Source: Candidatus Poribacteria bacterium (GTDB lineage Bacteria; Poribacteria; WGA-4E; WGA-3G). From it: DNA of 64,000 bases. Each line of letters starts with the position of its first letter. The stretch's first letter is position 1. This document shows, piece after piece, positions 25,860-33,900 of the stretch. The DNA is taken from assembly GCA_022826805.1 (NCBI GenBank), contig JAJDUH010000058.1:45987-109986 (forward strand). Direction: 5' to 3'. The notes below the pieces were generated by a model. The model searched no databases. It saw only the letters and a list, made by a program, of their open reading frames with translations, and was not told where the DNA came from. The position numbers and the translations under genes are program-made.

Positions 25860-26591
25860 TTACAATCGCTGCTTGATTTTTCCCCAAGTGGTCGCGAGTT
25901 TGTCTGAGGCGGAAACCGCTTGAGGTTTGCCAGCCGTTTCGCCTTCACCGTCTCCCATTTCAATGTCATCAATATAAGCAGTCACATCAGTGGGATGGTC
26001 CCAACCGAAGAAGATCCAGCTTAGACTCGGATTCACGCCGCCTTTGCCGCCTTCGCCTCTAAAACCGTAAGCATCAACAACTTGTTCGTCATCGACGTAA
26101 AAGTCATAAGTTTTATCCTTAAAGTCAAGCACTATGCGGAAATGCTGCCATTCACCCAGTTTTCCCGGCATGACCACTTGTCCTGTATTGCCATCGAGCG
26201 CATTGATAGTGCCATCCCCAGAAATATTAAACACGGCAGCCCCACCCCATTTGATGGCATCTCCACCGATGTAAAACAGCATTGTGCCTGCACCCTTTTC
26301 CCGCTGCGTGAATAATGAAGCGTACTGAATGCCATCATGCTTGCCATCGAAACTTCTGACGACCATTGTGTTTTCTGTGATTAGAATGCTTTTGCCTGTG
26401 TCACCACGCTTTACCTCGCTTCCAATTTGACAAGTTTTTTGGTTCATTACTGTTTTCCAGTCATCTTGCCCAGCGATGTCACCATCTTTGAAGTTGTCAA
26501 AATTTTCACTGTACCACGCGTTGCCAAGCGCATTGACCCCCAAAAACAGTATCCCGAAACTGAATGCCAAACTTCGCATTAACATCATCAT
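25860..26591 (-). CDS. Secreted LamG-like protein with KLATTW C-terminal tail
   Basis: A 243-residue exported protein. The start at 26591 follows GAGGG at six bases and gives a signal peptide (LMRSLAFSFGILFLGVNALG). The body is a concanavalin-like beta sandwich of the kind found in LamG or DUF1080 proteins: FDNFKDGDIAGQDDW, WQHFRIVLDFKDKTYDFYVD and TAYIDDIEMGDG. The protein ends in SDKLATTWGKIKQRL. This tail is shared with five other secreted proteins of this window. The track's start at 26699 adds a non-conserved leader. The ligand is unknown; carbohydrate binding is a reasonable guess. Confidence 0.8.
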   Translation of the reverse strand: MMMLMRSLAFSFGILFLGVNALGNAWYSENFDNFKDGDIAGQDDWKTVMNQKTCQIGSEVKRGDTGKSILITENTMVVRSFDGKHDGIQYASLFTQREKGAGTMLFYIGGDAIKWGGAAVFNISGDGTINALDGNTGQVVMPGKLGEWQHFRIVLDFKDKTYDFYVDDEQVVDAYGFRGEGGKGGVNPSLSWIFFGWDHPTDVTAYIDDIEMGDGEGETAGKPQAVSASDKLATTWGKIKQRL

Positions 26592-26784
26592 AATAAACCC
26601 TCTGAAAGTTTTGCTGTCATATCCTATCATGCCACCAATTGCCGCTTCTATGTCGAGAAATTTAGTGCCTATTATACCAGAATTTCTGACCGAAGTCAAC
26701 GTTTTTTAAAGTGTGCAAGGCTATTTATGGTAGATTTAGAGTTGCCTATCAAATCCCGATTCTTAACTGATAACTAAATACCCT

Positions 26785-26813
26785 TGCATTATCTCAGGAC
26801 ACATGGTATAATT
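26785..26813 (+). promoter_or_regulatory. Promoter close to the start codon of the PmoA-like gene
   Basis: TTGCAT (26785-26790), 17 bp, TATAAT (26808-26813). Transcription should begin near 26820, only about 8 nt before the ATG at 26828. Confidence 0.65.
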
Positions 26814-26827
26814 TAGATATAAAATTT

Positions 26828-27595
26828 ATGTTACACCGCGAAGTTACCGAAAAAGAAATATCCATCACAGAAGACGGCGCACCGATACTCACATGCTGTT
26901 ATGGTGATCTTGAACGTCCGTCCTACTGCCATCCGCTCTACGTCCCCAATGGACAGGTCGTAACGGAAGGCGCGGAAACCCGAGCGCAGTATCCCCCAGG
27001 GGTCTGTTTCGCACTCGGAACCGCCAACGGCGAAAGGCTTGATCAGCAACCACTAACACGCCAACGGATACCTTCTGTTGGAGAGACTTCGGGAGCATTC
27101 ACGATCGTCACAACGTGGCGCGCCCAAGAGCCGCTACTGATAGAGACGCTTACGGTGCAAGTGCAACCCCGTCAAACCGAGGCACAGGTGCTGGACATAG
27201 AAATCTCACTACACGCACCTACCACTTCGCTTGAATTTGCCGGGAACACAGGCATCGGCTATTACGCCGTTGAGATGGAATATCGGAGGGCAATGAACGC
27301 CGACGGACGAATCGGCGAGTCAGAAGTCAACGGGGGTGTATCGGTATGGGGGACACTCTGCGGCATCACGGCGGCTGAGCAAGAAGGCGTCGGGGTCGCT
27401 ATCTTTCCGCATCCTGAAAACGGAGAAACAACCTTCTCCGCCGAGGACGCATCGTTCGGATTTCTCTTCGCACAGGCAACACCCTTCAGTGTCGAAGCCG
27501 GTGAAACGCACATTTTGAAATACCGTGTACTCGCTTACATCGGCGATCTCTTTACCGTGGATGTCTGGCAGTTCCATCAAAATTACATCGGTTGA
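26828..27595 (+). CDS. DUF6807/PmoA-like protein
   Basis: A 255-residue soluble protein rich in beta strands. The block CYGDLERPSYCHPLYVPNGQ resembles the start of the DUF6807 family, often named methane oxygenase PmoA-like; that name does not imply methane oxidation. Later strands such as GYYAVEMEYRRAMNADGRIG and VSVWGTLCGIT fit a beta-sandwich fold. No ribosome site is visible, and the promoter -10 ends only 14 bases before the ATG, so the mRNA may be nearly leaderless or the start may be further in. The function is unknown. Confidence 0.6.
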   Translation: MLHREVTEKEISITEDGAPILTCCYGDLERPSYCHPLYVPNGQVVTEGAETRAQYPPGVCFALGTANGERLDQQPLTRQRIPSVGETSGAFTIVTTWRAQEPLLIETLTVQVQPRQTEAQVLDIEISLHAPTTSLEFAGNTGIGYYAVEMEYRRAMNADGRIGESEVNGGVSVWGTLCGITAAEQEGVGVAIFPHPENGETTFSAEDASFGFLFAQATPFSVEAGETHILKYRVLAYIGDLFTVDVWQFHQNYIG

Positions 27596-27620
27596 GTTCC
27601 CGTAGGAGGGATTTCCAAAT

Positions 27621-27689
27621 CCCGACTGATAACTGAAAACTAACAACTCTTAGAAACTGACGACTGAAAACTGACGACTGAAAACTATC
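27621..27689 (+). repeat. Heptamer-like tract directly before miaB
   Basis: GACTGATAACTGAAAACTAA, then CTGACGACTGAAAACTGACG repeated. It ends at the miaB ATG with no Shine-Dalgarno sequence between. Confidence 0.65.
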
Positions 27690-27690
27690 C

Positions 27691-29109
27691 ATGAATAACC
27701 AAACGCTTTTCCCACTCTATGGCAAAGACAAGCAAGCAGACGCACCGCAAGCATCGCAGGTAGAAACACCTACACATGCCCGCCGTGTCTACATCGAGAC
27801 CTACGGATGTCAGATGAACGTCAGCGACAGCGAACTCATGGCAGGCATCTTGATGCAGAGCGGACACCAAACCGTCTCGGTTCTTGACGATGCGGATGTC
27901 GTCCTTGTCAATACCTGCGCCATACGGGAAAACGCTGAAACCAAAGTCATTAATCGTCTCACGCAGCTCAACCATCACAAACGCCGCCACCCCGACCTGA
28001 TTATCGGAGTTTGCGGCTGTATGGCACAGCATCTTCGGGACAAGCTCATAGATGCCGCACCTTATGTTGATCTCGTTATGGGACCCGATGCATATCGCGA
28101 TCTACCCATCGCACTCGACTCTTTGGCACGTGGTGTGGAATCGCACGTCTCTATGACAGACCGAGATCCGTTTGTCGGATTACGATTGGATAAAAGTGAG
28201 GATTACGCCGACATCGCTCCTATCCGAAAAGAGGGAATCCGGGCGTGGCTTACGATTCAACGCGGGTGCGATAAGATGTGTACCTTCTGCATCGTCCCCT
28301 TCGTCCGCGGCAGAGAGCGGAGCCTTCCGCTGAAACTCCTCGTTGAAGATGTCGAAAAACTCGTCGATCAAGGGTTCAAAGAGGTCGTCCTGCTCGGTCA
28401 GACCGTGAACTCCTATCACGACAACGATGCCGATTTTGGAGATCTCCTCTACGCCATTGGAGACGTTGACGGGTTAGAACGCGTACGGTTCACTTCCCCG
28501 CACCCCGCCGACGCAACGGACAGCATGATTGATGCGATGGCAAATTCGCCAAGCGTTTGTAAACACTTGCATCTTCCATTACAATCGGGTTCAACTGAAG
28601 TCCTTGAACGGATGCGCCGCACCTATACAGCAGCGGAATACCGGGACCTCGTCTCGAAACTCCGCGAACGCGTCCCTGATATCGCCATCACAACCGATGT
28701 GATTGTCGGTTTCTGCGGTGAGACGGATGCAGAGTTTCAACAGACGTATGAGATGATGGCAGACATCCGCTACGATTCGGCGTTCATGTTCAAGTATTCC
28801 GAGCGTGAGGGAACCCTCGCACACAAAGCCTTACCCGATGATGTTCCGGAAACAGTCAAGGGGGAACGCCTTAAACAGATTATAGGACTCCAAGAAAAAA
28901 TCTCCGCAGAAATCAATACAGCAACCGTTGGTGATACTGTAACCGTGCTGGTAGAGGGCGAATCCCGTCGGGATGCGGATAAATACCACGGGAAGTCAGA
29001 CGGTTTCAAAACCGCGGTATTCCCGAAAGCCGACAGCAAAATTGGCGATGTCGTCAACGTTCGCGTCGAGCGTACAACAGCGCATACCTTAATCGGACAG
29101 ATTGTTTAA
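27691..29109 (+). CDS. miaB: tRNA-2-methylthio-N6-dimethylallyladenosine synthase
   Basis: A 472-residue radical-SAM methylthiotransferase that adds the 2-methylthio group to i6A37 of tRNAs reading U-starting codons. The N-terminal MTTase domain starts with YIETYGCQMNVSDSE and has further cluster-ligand cysteines in VNTCAIRE and GVCGCMA. The radical-SAM motif is RGCDKMCTFC (CxxxCxxC). The C-terminal 65 residues form a TRAM RNA-binding domain (TVLVEGESRRDADKYHG). The N-terminus is about 25 residues longer than usual. The ATG has no Shine-Dalgarno sequence and follows a heptamer tract. Confidence 0.97.
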   Translation: MNNQTLFPLYGKDKQADAPQASQVETPTHARRVYIETYGCQMNVSDSELMAGILMQSGHQTVSVLDDADVVLVNTCAIRENAETKVINRLTQLNHHKRRHPDLIIGVCGCMAQHLRDKLIDAAPYVDLVMGPDAYRDLPIALDSLARGVESHVSMTDRDPFVGLRLDKSEDYADIAPIRKEGIRAWLTIQRGCDKMCTFCIVPFVRGRERSLPLKLLVEDVEKLVDQGFKEVVLLGQTVNSYHDNDADFGDLLYAIGDVDGLERVRFTSPHPADATDSMIDAMANSPSVCKHLHLPLQSGSTEVLERMRRTYTAAEYRDLVSKLRERVPDIAITTDVIVGFCGETDAEFQQTYEMMADIRYDSAFMFKYSEREGTLAHKALPDDVPETVKGERLKQIIGLQEKISAEINTATVGDTVTVLVEGESRRDADKYHGKSDGFKTAVFPKADSKIGDVVNVRVERTTAHTLIGQIV

Positions 29110-29149
29110 TGAACGCACACCAATATTTGTAGGAGGAAATTTTGCCCAC

Positions 29150-29299
29150 ACGCGGCAAAATTTGTCTTAGCCTTATATTTTTTGTCCCGGTGAATGCCCT
29201 ACGGCATTCATACCGTTGATTTACGCGGCAAAATTTGTCTTAGCCTTATATTTTTGGTTTCCCACACGCGGAGACCAAATTTGTCTTAGCCTTACATTT
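29150..29299. repeat. Three direct repeats plus a hairpin upstream of map
   Basis: ACGCGGCAAAATTTGTCTTA then GCCTTATATTTTT occurs at about 29150 and 29223; a diverged copy is at about 29266. Between the first two lies a hairpin GAATGCC...GGCATTCATACCGTTG (29191-29221), a member of the TACCGTTGATT family. Confidence 0.7.
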
Positions 29300-29303
29300 C
29301 CCG

Positions 29304-29334
29304 ACTTATAACTCATAACTTATAACCCACAACC
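29304..29334 (+). repeat. Heptamer tract directly before map
   Basis: CTTATAACTCATAACTTATA then ACCCACAACC, a clear 7-bp period, ending five bases before the ATG. No Shine-Dalgarno sequence is present. Confidence 0.65.
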
Positions 29335-29338
29335 ATAT

Positions 29339-30124
29339 ATGGACAAACTCAGAATCAAAAGCAAAGTCGAAATCGAAAAAATGAAACGGAGCGGTCAGGC
29401 TGCTGCAACTGTGCTCAAACGCGTTGGGGAGGCAATTGCACCGGGTGTATCCACTGCCGAATTAGAACGCATCTCACGTGAGACAATCGCCGAAGTTAAT
29501 TCCATATCCTCCTTCTTAGGCTACCAACTCCCAGATCACGAACCCTATCCCGCGACGATATGCCTCTCCATCAACGACGTTGTTATCCACGGAATCCCGA
29601 ACGAAAATCAGGTGCTGAAAGACGGGGACATCATCGGGATTGATACTGCTGTCAGTATTGACGGCTATCACGGCGATAACGCATACACTTTTCCTGTTGG
29701 AGACATCTCACCCTCAGCCGCCCGCCTGCTTAAAGTGACACGCAGTTCTCTCTACGATGCGATTGCCGAGGCGAAACCCGGAAACCGTATCGGGGACATC
29801 TCTTCTCAATTGCAAGAGGGCGCGGAATCTAATGGGTTCTCTGTACTCCAGAACTTTTCGGGGCACGGCATCGGACGCAGCCTCCATGAAGCACCAGAGG
29901 TCCCCTGCATGGGCGTTGCAGGGCGCGGTTTACGTCTCAGACCGGGGATGGTGCTCGCGATTGAGACGATGGTCAACGTCGGACTCCCCGACGTCCAAAT
30001 ACTCGCAGACGGATGGACGGTCGCAACAGTAGATGGAAGCCTCTCTGCCCTCTTTGAGCATACAGTAGCAATTCTCTCAGACGGACCCGAAATCTTAACA
30101 GGAAGCACACTCTGGGATATTTAA
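29339..30124 (+). CDS. map: Methionine aminopeptidase, type I
   Basis: A 261-residue enzyme that removes the initiator methionine from new proteins. The five metal ligands of the pita-bread fold are all visible: Asp in GIDTAVSIDG, Asp in YHGDNAYTF, His in FSGHGIGRSLHEAP, Glu in LAIETMVNVG and Glu in FEHTVAIL. The substrate-binding His is in VVIHGIPN. The length is typical of the short type Ia form without an N-terminal zinc extension. The start has no Shine-Dalgarno sequence and directly follows a heptamer tract. Confidence 0.96.
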   Translation: MDKLRIKSKVEIEKMKRSGQAAATVLKRVGEAIAPGVSTAELERISRETIAEVNSISSFLGYQLPDHEPYPATICLSINDVVIHGIPNENQVLKDGDIIGIDTAVSIDGYHGDNAYTFPVGDISPSAARLLKVTRSSLYDAIAEAKPGNRIGDISSQLQEGAESNGFSVLQNFSGHGIGRSLHEAPEVPCMGVAGRGLRLRPGMVLAIETMVNVGLPDVQILADGWTVATVDGSLSALFEHTVAILSDGPEILTGSTLWDI

Positions 30125-30286
30125 AAATAACTATCATAGGACTTATGGATTTCCTCTTAAAGTTCCCCTGATAAAACAGTCGAACCTCATGGTAGTTGAG
30201 TTTATCTTGAATGCCACAAAAGACGCTTAACTGAAAACTGAAAGTATTTCGTAGAAATCCGTACTGACAACTGGCAACTATAAACC

Positions 30287-30949
30287 ATGAAAATCATAGC
30301 CAGCATCACCGCACTCCTCATCTTCGTCTCTCTCTACCTCATTTTCGGGTATGCCCGAATCGAAGGCACGATGCTTGAGGTCCAGAAAATCTTCTACTAC
30401 CACGTCTCTGCCGCATTGACCGTGTTTGTAGCGTTCGGTGTCAACTGCGTCTTCAGTATCAAGTACCTCATCCAGCGGAAACCCAACGACGATCTGCTGG
30501 CAGTTGCTGCTGCTGAACTCGGCATTGTCTTTTGCACAATCGCGCTCCTCTCAGGACCCATCTGGGCGCGATACGCGTGGAACACATGGTGGAATTGGGA
30601 GGCGCGCCTTACCAGCACACTTGTCCTTTGGCTCATGTACATCGGCTATTTTATTCTCCGATCGGCGCTGGAAGGCGACAAACGTCGGATCTATTCTGCT
30701 GTTCTCGGCATTATCGCTTATCTTGATGTACCGATTGTCTATTACGCAGTCGATATTTGGCAGGGGGGATTGCATCCCGACCGCGGAACGAAGTGGAGTC
30801 TTGAAGCAACGATGCGACAAACATGGATGGTCGCACTCGTCGCACTGATTATGCTGTTTACGTTGCTACTCATCGTGCGGTATCGTATGAAAAAAGCGCA
30901 GACGCGTTATGAGATCATCCGACAGAAACAGCTCGGGGAGGTATCTTGA
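30287..30949 (+). CDS. ccmC: Heme exporter/cytochrome c assembly protein CcmC
   Basis: A 220-residue membrane protein of the CcmC branch of the heme-handling protein family. It presents heme for cytochrome c maturation at the outer face of the inner membrane. Six hydrophobic segments are visible. The tryptophan-rich heme motif reads WNTWWNWEARLT near residue 103 (usual form WGTWWxWDxRLT). Conserved His residues lie in FYYHVSAA and GLHPDRG. A CcmD-like small gene overlaps its stop codon by one base. No ccmA, ccmB, ccmE or ccmF is in the window. The start lacks a Shine-Dalgarno sequence and follows a TAACTGAAAACTG tract. Confidence 0.9.
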   Translation: MKIIASITALLIFVSLYLIFGYARIEGTMLEVQKIFYYHVSAALTVFVAFGVNCVFSIKYLIQRKPNDDLLAVAAAELGIVFCTIALLSGPIWARYAWNTWWNWEARLTSTLVLWLMYIGYFILRSALEGDKRRIYSAVLGIIAYLDVPIVYYAVDIWQGGLHPDRGTKWSLEATMRQTWMVALVALIMLFTLLLIVRYRMKKAQTRYEIIRQKQLGEVS

Positions 30950-31287
30950 TGAAAATAGCAGTTTTAGTCAGTTTTTTAGCAGTGTTGATAGTGTTCTTTT
31001 TCGTGGCACAAATTCCAATCACCTTAACTTCCGATGAAGTTGACAAGGCCGTCTCGGAGGCTACCGCTGCGTCTGGAGGGATGGTGGATGAAGCGTTACT
31101 GACACAGGCAGTTCAGTTGTCTGTTGAGAAACTCGAAAAGGGACAACGCACGCGCCTGAAATACCTCGCATCCGCCTATCTCGTCATCTGGTTGGTGTTT
31201 GTTCTCTATGTGTTGCAACTCGATCGACAACAACAAGCACTCGACAAACGCCTCGCTCAGCTCGAACAAGAATCCGACGACACGTAG
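30949..31287 (+). CDS. CcmD-like small membrane protein
   Basis: A 112-residue protein translated from an ATG that overlaps the ccmC stop (TGATG), with GGGGAGG upstream, so coupled translation is likely. It has an N-terminal hydrophobic helix (VLVSFLAVLIVFFFVA), a periplasmic middle, and a second helix (YLASAYLVIWLVFVLYVLQL) followed by a charged coiled-coil end (ALDKRLAQLEQES). The second half matches the CcmD pattern AYLVIW...Y...L, which helps hold heme with CcmC. The N-terminal part is longer than in classical CcmD. Confidence 0.75.
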   Translation: MKIAVLVSFLAVLIVFFFVAQIPITLTSDEVDKAVSEATAASGGMVDEALLTQAVQLSVEKLEKGQRTRLKYLASAYLVIWLVFVLYVLQLDRQQQALDKRLAQLEQESDDT

Positions 31288-31449
31288 CCGTATCCCAAAA
31301 TCTATCCTAAAATTATCATCCTATCGTAAACCATCAAAATATACAGACGTTCATAGACTGTAGACAGACTTCTCCTTTTTAAAATACCCGAACACTCCGA
31401 AATATCAGCGAAACCCAACGCTGCAACTCCACAATTACGGAGGCTCAAA

Positions 31450-31899
31450 ATGAAAACCTTCCTTTTCAACACACAACAAACGCTTGAGCAGCCACTTGAG
31501 AAAGTCTTTGCATTCTTTTCTAATGCACATAACCTTGCTGAGATTACACCGCCATGGCTCCGCTTTGAAGTCCTAACGCCTGCCTCAATTGAGATGTCAC
31601 CCGGGACACTTATCGATTATCGCTTGAAACTCCGTGGGATCCCAATCCGTTGGCAGAGCGAGATTACCGAGTGGAACCCACCACACGCTTTTGTTGATAT
31701 CCAACGCCGCGGCCCCTATCGGCTCTGGCGGCACACGCATACCTTTAGCGAGACAAAAGATGGCGTCGTCGTAGGTGATTCAGTCGAATATGCTGTCTGG
31801 GGTAATGCATTGGTTAACAAACTTCTTGTACGTCCCGATATAGAGAAAATCTTTGCCTACCGCACAGCGCAGCTGAGCGAGATCTTCCGTCAAGGTTGA
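31450..31899 (+). CDS. SRPBCC (START-like) family protein
   Basis: A 149-residue helix-grip protein. It opens with the first strand FNTQQTLEQPLEKVFAFFSN and the helix AHNLAEITPPWLRFEV, then has a hydrophobic cavity strand set (LIDYRLKLRGIPIRWQSEI), WRHTHTF, and a long C-terminal helix. This pattern matches SRPBCC proteins annotated as ligand-binding or cyclase-like; many sit next to oxidoreductases. No catalytic residues can be assigned. CGGAGG precedes the ATG at a suitable distance. Confidence 0.82.
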   Translation: MKTFLFNTQQTLEQPLEKVFAFFSNAHNLAEITPPWLRFEVLTPASIEMSPGTLIDYRLKLRGIPIRWQSEITEWNPPHAFVDIQRRGPYRLWRHTHTFSETKDGVVVGDSVEYAVWGNALVNKLLVRPDIEKIFAYRTAQLSEIFRQG

Positions 31900-31909
31900 C
31901 TCTTTAGTC

Positions 31910-32011
31910 GTAGGTTGGGTTGAGCGGTCAATCCACAAGAACGATCTTCTTTACCCAAGGAATTCTGTTTTTTGATCGTCTATTTTTATGATAGATGTAG
32001 CAAAACCCAAC
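31910..32011. repeat. GTAGGTTGGGTTGAGCGG / CAAAACCCAAC hairpin with a long loop
   Basis: The two arms of the GTTGGGTT family are about 70 bp apart. The loop contains its own inverted pair ACGATC/GATCGT. Confidence 0.6.
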
Positions 32012-32040
32012 GAATCATAAATATGGAGGAAACCCAAACT

Positions 32041-32994
32041 GTGGCACCCGGAATCATGTTGGTTTTAATGGGACTTGCATCATCCCAAATTATTAACAAC
32101 AACAGAATAGAAAGTATTGAAGTAACCCCCAAAATCGAAATCGTAGACATCCCAAGCGAATTTTCTGTTTTCAGACAGATGGGCTGTAATAGATATATCA
32201 GCGTTTTCGGGGTGCATATCTTCGCAACCCCAACGACACCTGAGGAAAAACTCTCACACGCCGCAGGCGTTTTGGCACAATACCTCGATAACGACGAGGA
32301 TGGTGTGCCTGACAACACGTCAGTCCTCAGTCAACTGGTCAGCCGAAACGTCTTCATCATTATGCCCGGAACAGATGCGGAGATGGAGGAGTTGGAAATG
32401 GAGTTGGTAGAAGAGGCAGGCTATCGATTTGGTCAAGACCTGTATGGCGAAGAAACCAAACCGGATTTTCTTGTTGACGGCAAAATCAATGCCCCGGATG
32501 GCGGATACTACGACGGCGCATTGGAAGAAATTCTGCACCCTATTACACATTACGGTTATGCCAACGCCTATCCCGAAGTGTTCGGAACGAGACGAGGAAC
32601 CACCTTGGCGAAGTGCATGGATGCCGCCCGTGGTGGATATTTTGAACGAGTGCCACAAGGGGGACCCAAAAGCGGGTATCCGGCGGAAGCTTGGTATCAC
32701 TATACCGACGAGACTTGTGACTATGGTTGCATGATTACGGAGTATATCTACTGGGCGCTAACATCAATATTAGGAACACAGGACTTTCCAGGGCGACAGG
32801 AGAATCTCGAAGTCGAATGGGAATTGAATACCAGAGAACGGGTTAGAACTGGGGATGCCGCAGTATATGAACTTCTAACAGATCCTCAGTACAGATTCCC
32901 GACCAAGGCACCAGATGGAAACTACCAACCATCGGCATTTCCCGTTACAGTTGTTCCTATCATCACTATCAAGGATGAAGATTCCTCACAATAA
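32041..32994 (+). CDS. Secreted hypothetical protein with Ca-binding-like loop
   Basis: About 317 residues. I do not recognise the family. It has a short hydrophobic start (GIMLVLMGLASS), a DNDEDGVPDN loop near residue 80 that looks like a calcium-binding DxDxDG site, and an EEILHPITHYGYANAYP block near 163 that could hold a metal (E-E-x-x-H). Four cysteines occur, two in ETCDYGCM. The start is uncertain: the ORF runs from 31972, an ATG is at 32023, but GGAGGA (32025-32030) fits best with the GTG at 32041. It has no operon partner. Confidence 0.6.
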   Translation: MAPGIMLVLMGLASSQIINNNRIESIEVTPKIEIVDIPSEFSVFRQMGCNRYISVFGVHIFATPTTPEEKLSHAAGVLAQYLDNDEDGVPDNTSVLSQLVSRNVFIIMPGTDAEMEELEMELVEEAGYRFGQDLYGEETKPDFLVDGKINAPDGGYYDGALEEILHPITHYGYANAYPEVFGTRRGTTLAKCMDAARGGYFERVPQGGPKSGYPAEAWYHYTDETCDYGCMITEYIYWALTSILGTQDFPGRQENLEVEWELNTRERVRTGDAAVYELLTDPQYRFPTKAPDGNYQPSAFPVTVVPIITIKDEDSSQ

Positions 32995-32997
32995 GTA

Positions 32998-33018
32998 GGC
33001 GAGGTTTCTAACCTCGCC
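32998..33018. repeat. Palindrome GGCGAGGTTTCTAACCTCGCC
   Basis: Identical to 5525-5545. It lies between convergent genes and might serve as a transcription stop, though no T-run follows. Confidence 0.75.
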
Positions 33019-33058
33019 TGACGCGCTATGTTTTGCGAGGATGGCTTCGGCTTGAACG

Positions 33059-33733
33059 CTATAACAAAAACAGAAATCCTCCGTACAACTGGATTCTATC
33101 GTAATAATGCATAACCCGCTCTACGAAATATAGCGTCTTGTCGGATCCCTCAAAATAACCGTGAGGAGGTTTCCCGCTTTCCCACACTTTTCTGTGTATA
33201 TCCGCATGCGTCCTCGTCAGTTGGCTCAGTGCTATACTCACTGGACGCCACAGTGTTGGGTTTGCCATTTTACTATAGCGAATGAGTGCTTGTGCATCGC
33301 GCACCCGTCCGAGTCCACCGTTATAGCTCGCCAACACCAACCGATGCCGATCCTCGTCCGGACTATCTGGAAAGGCGTTGTATAATATGTTTAGGTAACG
33401 CGTCGCACCTGCGACGCTCTGTTCAGCATCAAAAGGGTCTTCCACCCCCAGCTCCTTTGCCGTGTTGGGCATCAGTTGTGTCAATCCTAGGGCACCTACC
33501 GGACTTTCTGCCTTTTCGTTAAATCCAGATTCCTGAGTAATCAACGCGCAGATAAGCCGAGCGTCCAAGTCTTCTTTGGCAGCGTATTTCTGGATTAATC
33601 CCCTATATTGGAGTATCTTCGGTGTAAGCGCGAGCAACCGCACATCCGGCGGGAAGCCGTTGATAAGACCGCTGATTAGAAAAATCAAGACAACCGTCGT
33701 AATAATAATGAGAACAGTGTGTTTACGAATCAT
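33059..33733 (-). CDS. Membrane-anchored lytic transglycosylase (SLT domain)
   Basis: A 224-residue peptidoglycan-cleaving enzyme. An N-terminal hydrophobic helix (VLIIITTVVLIFLISGLI) anchors or exports it. The SLT domain starts near residue 50: LICALITQESGFNEKAESPV carries the catalytic Glu in ES, followed by GALGLTQLMPNTAKELGV and LASYNGGLGRV, the three classic motifs. It has no substrate-binding extras. A heptamer tract (GGTTATG-type on the plus strand) lies just upstream of the start codon on the coding strand. Confidence 0.9.
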   Translation of the reverse strand: MIRKHTVLIIITTVVLIFLISGLINGFPPDVRLLALTPKILQYRGLIQKYAAKEDLDARLICALITQESGFNEKAESPVGALGLTQLMPNTAKELGVEDPFDAEQSVAGATRYLNILYNAFPDSPDEDRHRLVLASYNGGLGRVRDAQALIRYSKMANPTLWRPVSIALSQLTRTHADIHRKVWESGKPPHGYFEGSDKTLYFVERVMHYYDRIQLYGGFLFLL

Positions 33734-33750
33734 TTTTCTCTTTGGATCAT

Positions 33751-33789
33751 AGGTTATGAGTTATGGGTTGTGAGTTGTGGGTTATGAGT
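33751..33789 (-). repeat. Heptamer tract before the lytic transglycosylase gene
   Basis: On the plus strand AGGTTATGAGTTATGGGTTG and TGAGTTGTGGGTTATGAG repeat exactly every 7 bp. The coding-strand sense is CATAACY, as in the other tracts. Confidence 0.7.
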
Positions 33790-33792
33790 ACT

Positions 33793-33894
33793 GTAGGTTG
33801 GGTTGAGCGGAACATGAAAAATTGGCACATTTCATGCAAGAGTCGCCGCATTTTCAAAGGACTCGAACACTCCCAAATCTCAGTGAAACCCAAC
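33793..33894. repeat. GTTGGGTT/AACCCAAC hairpin with a long loop
   Basis: The arms GTAGGTTGGGTTGAGCGG and CAGTGAAACCCAAC are about 70 bp apart. The right part (CGAACACTCC...AAATCTCAG) recurs at 31388-31421 without the left arm. Confidence 0.6.
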
Positions 33895-33900
33895 ACTTTG

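Noticed and set aside
25837-25887. Upstream start of the glutamine amidotransferase
   Set aside because: It would overlap the preceding gene; CAGAGG before the ATG at 25836 and the conserved first strand fix the start.
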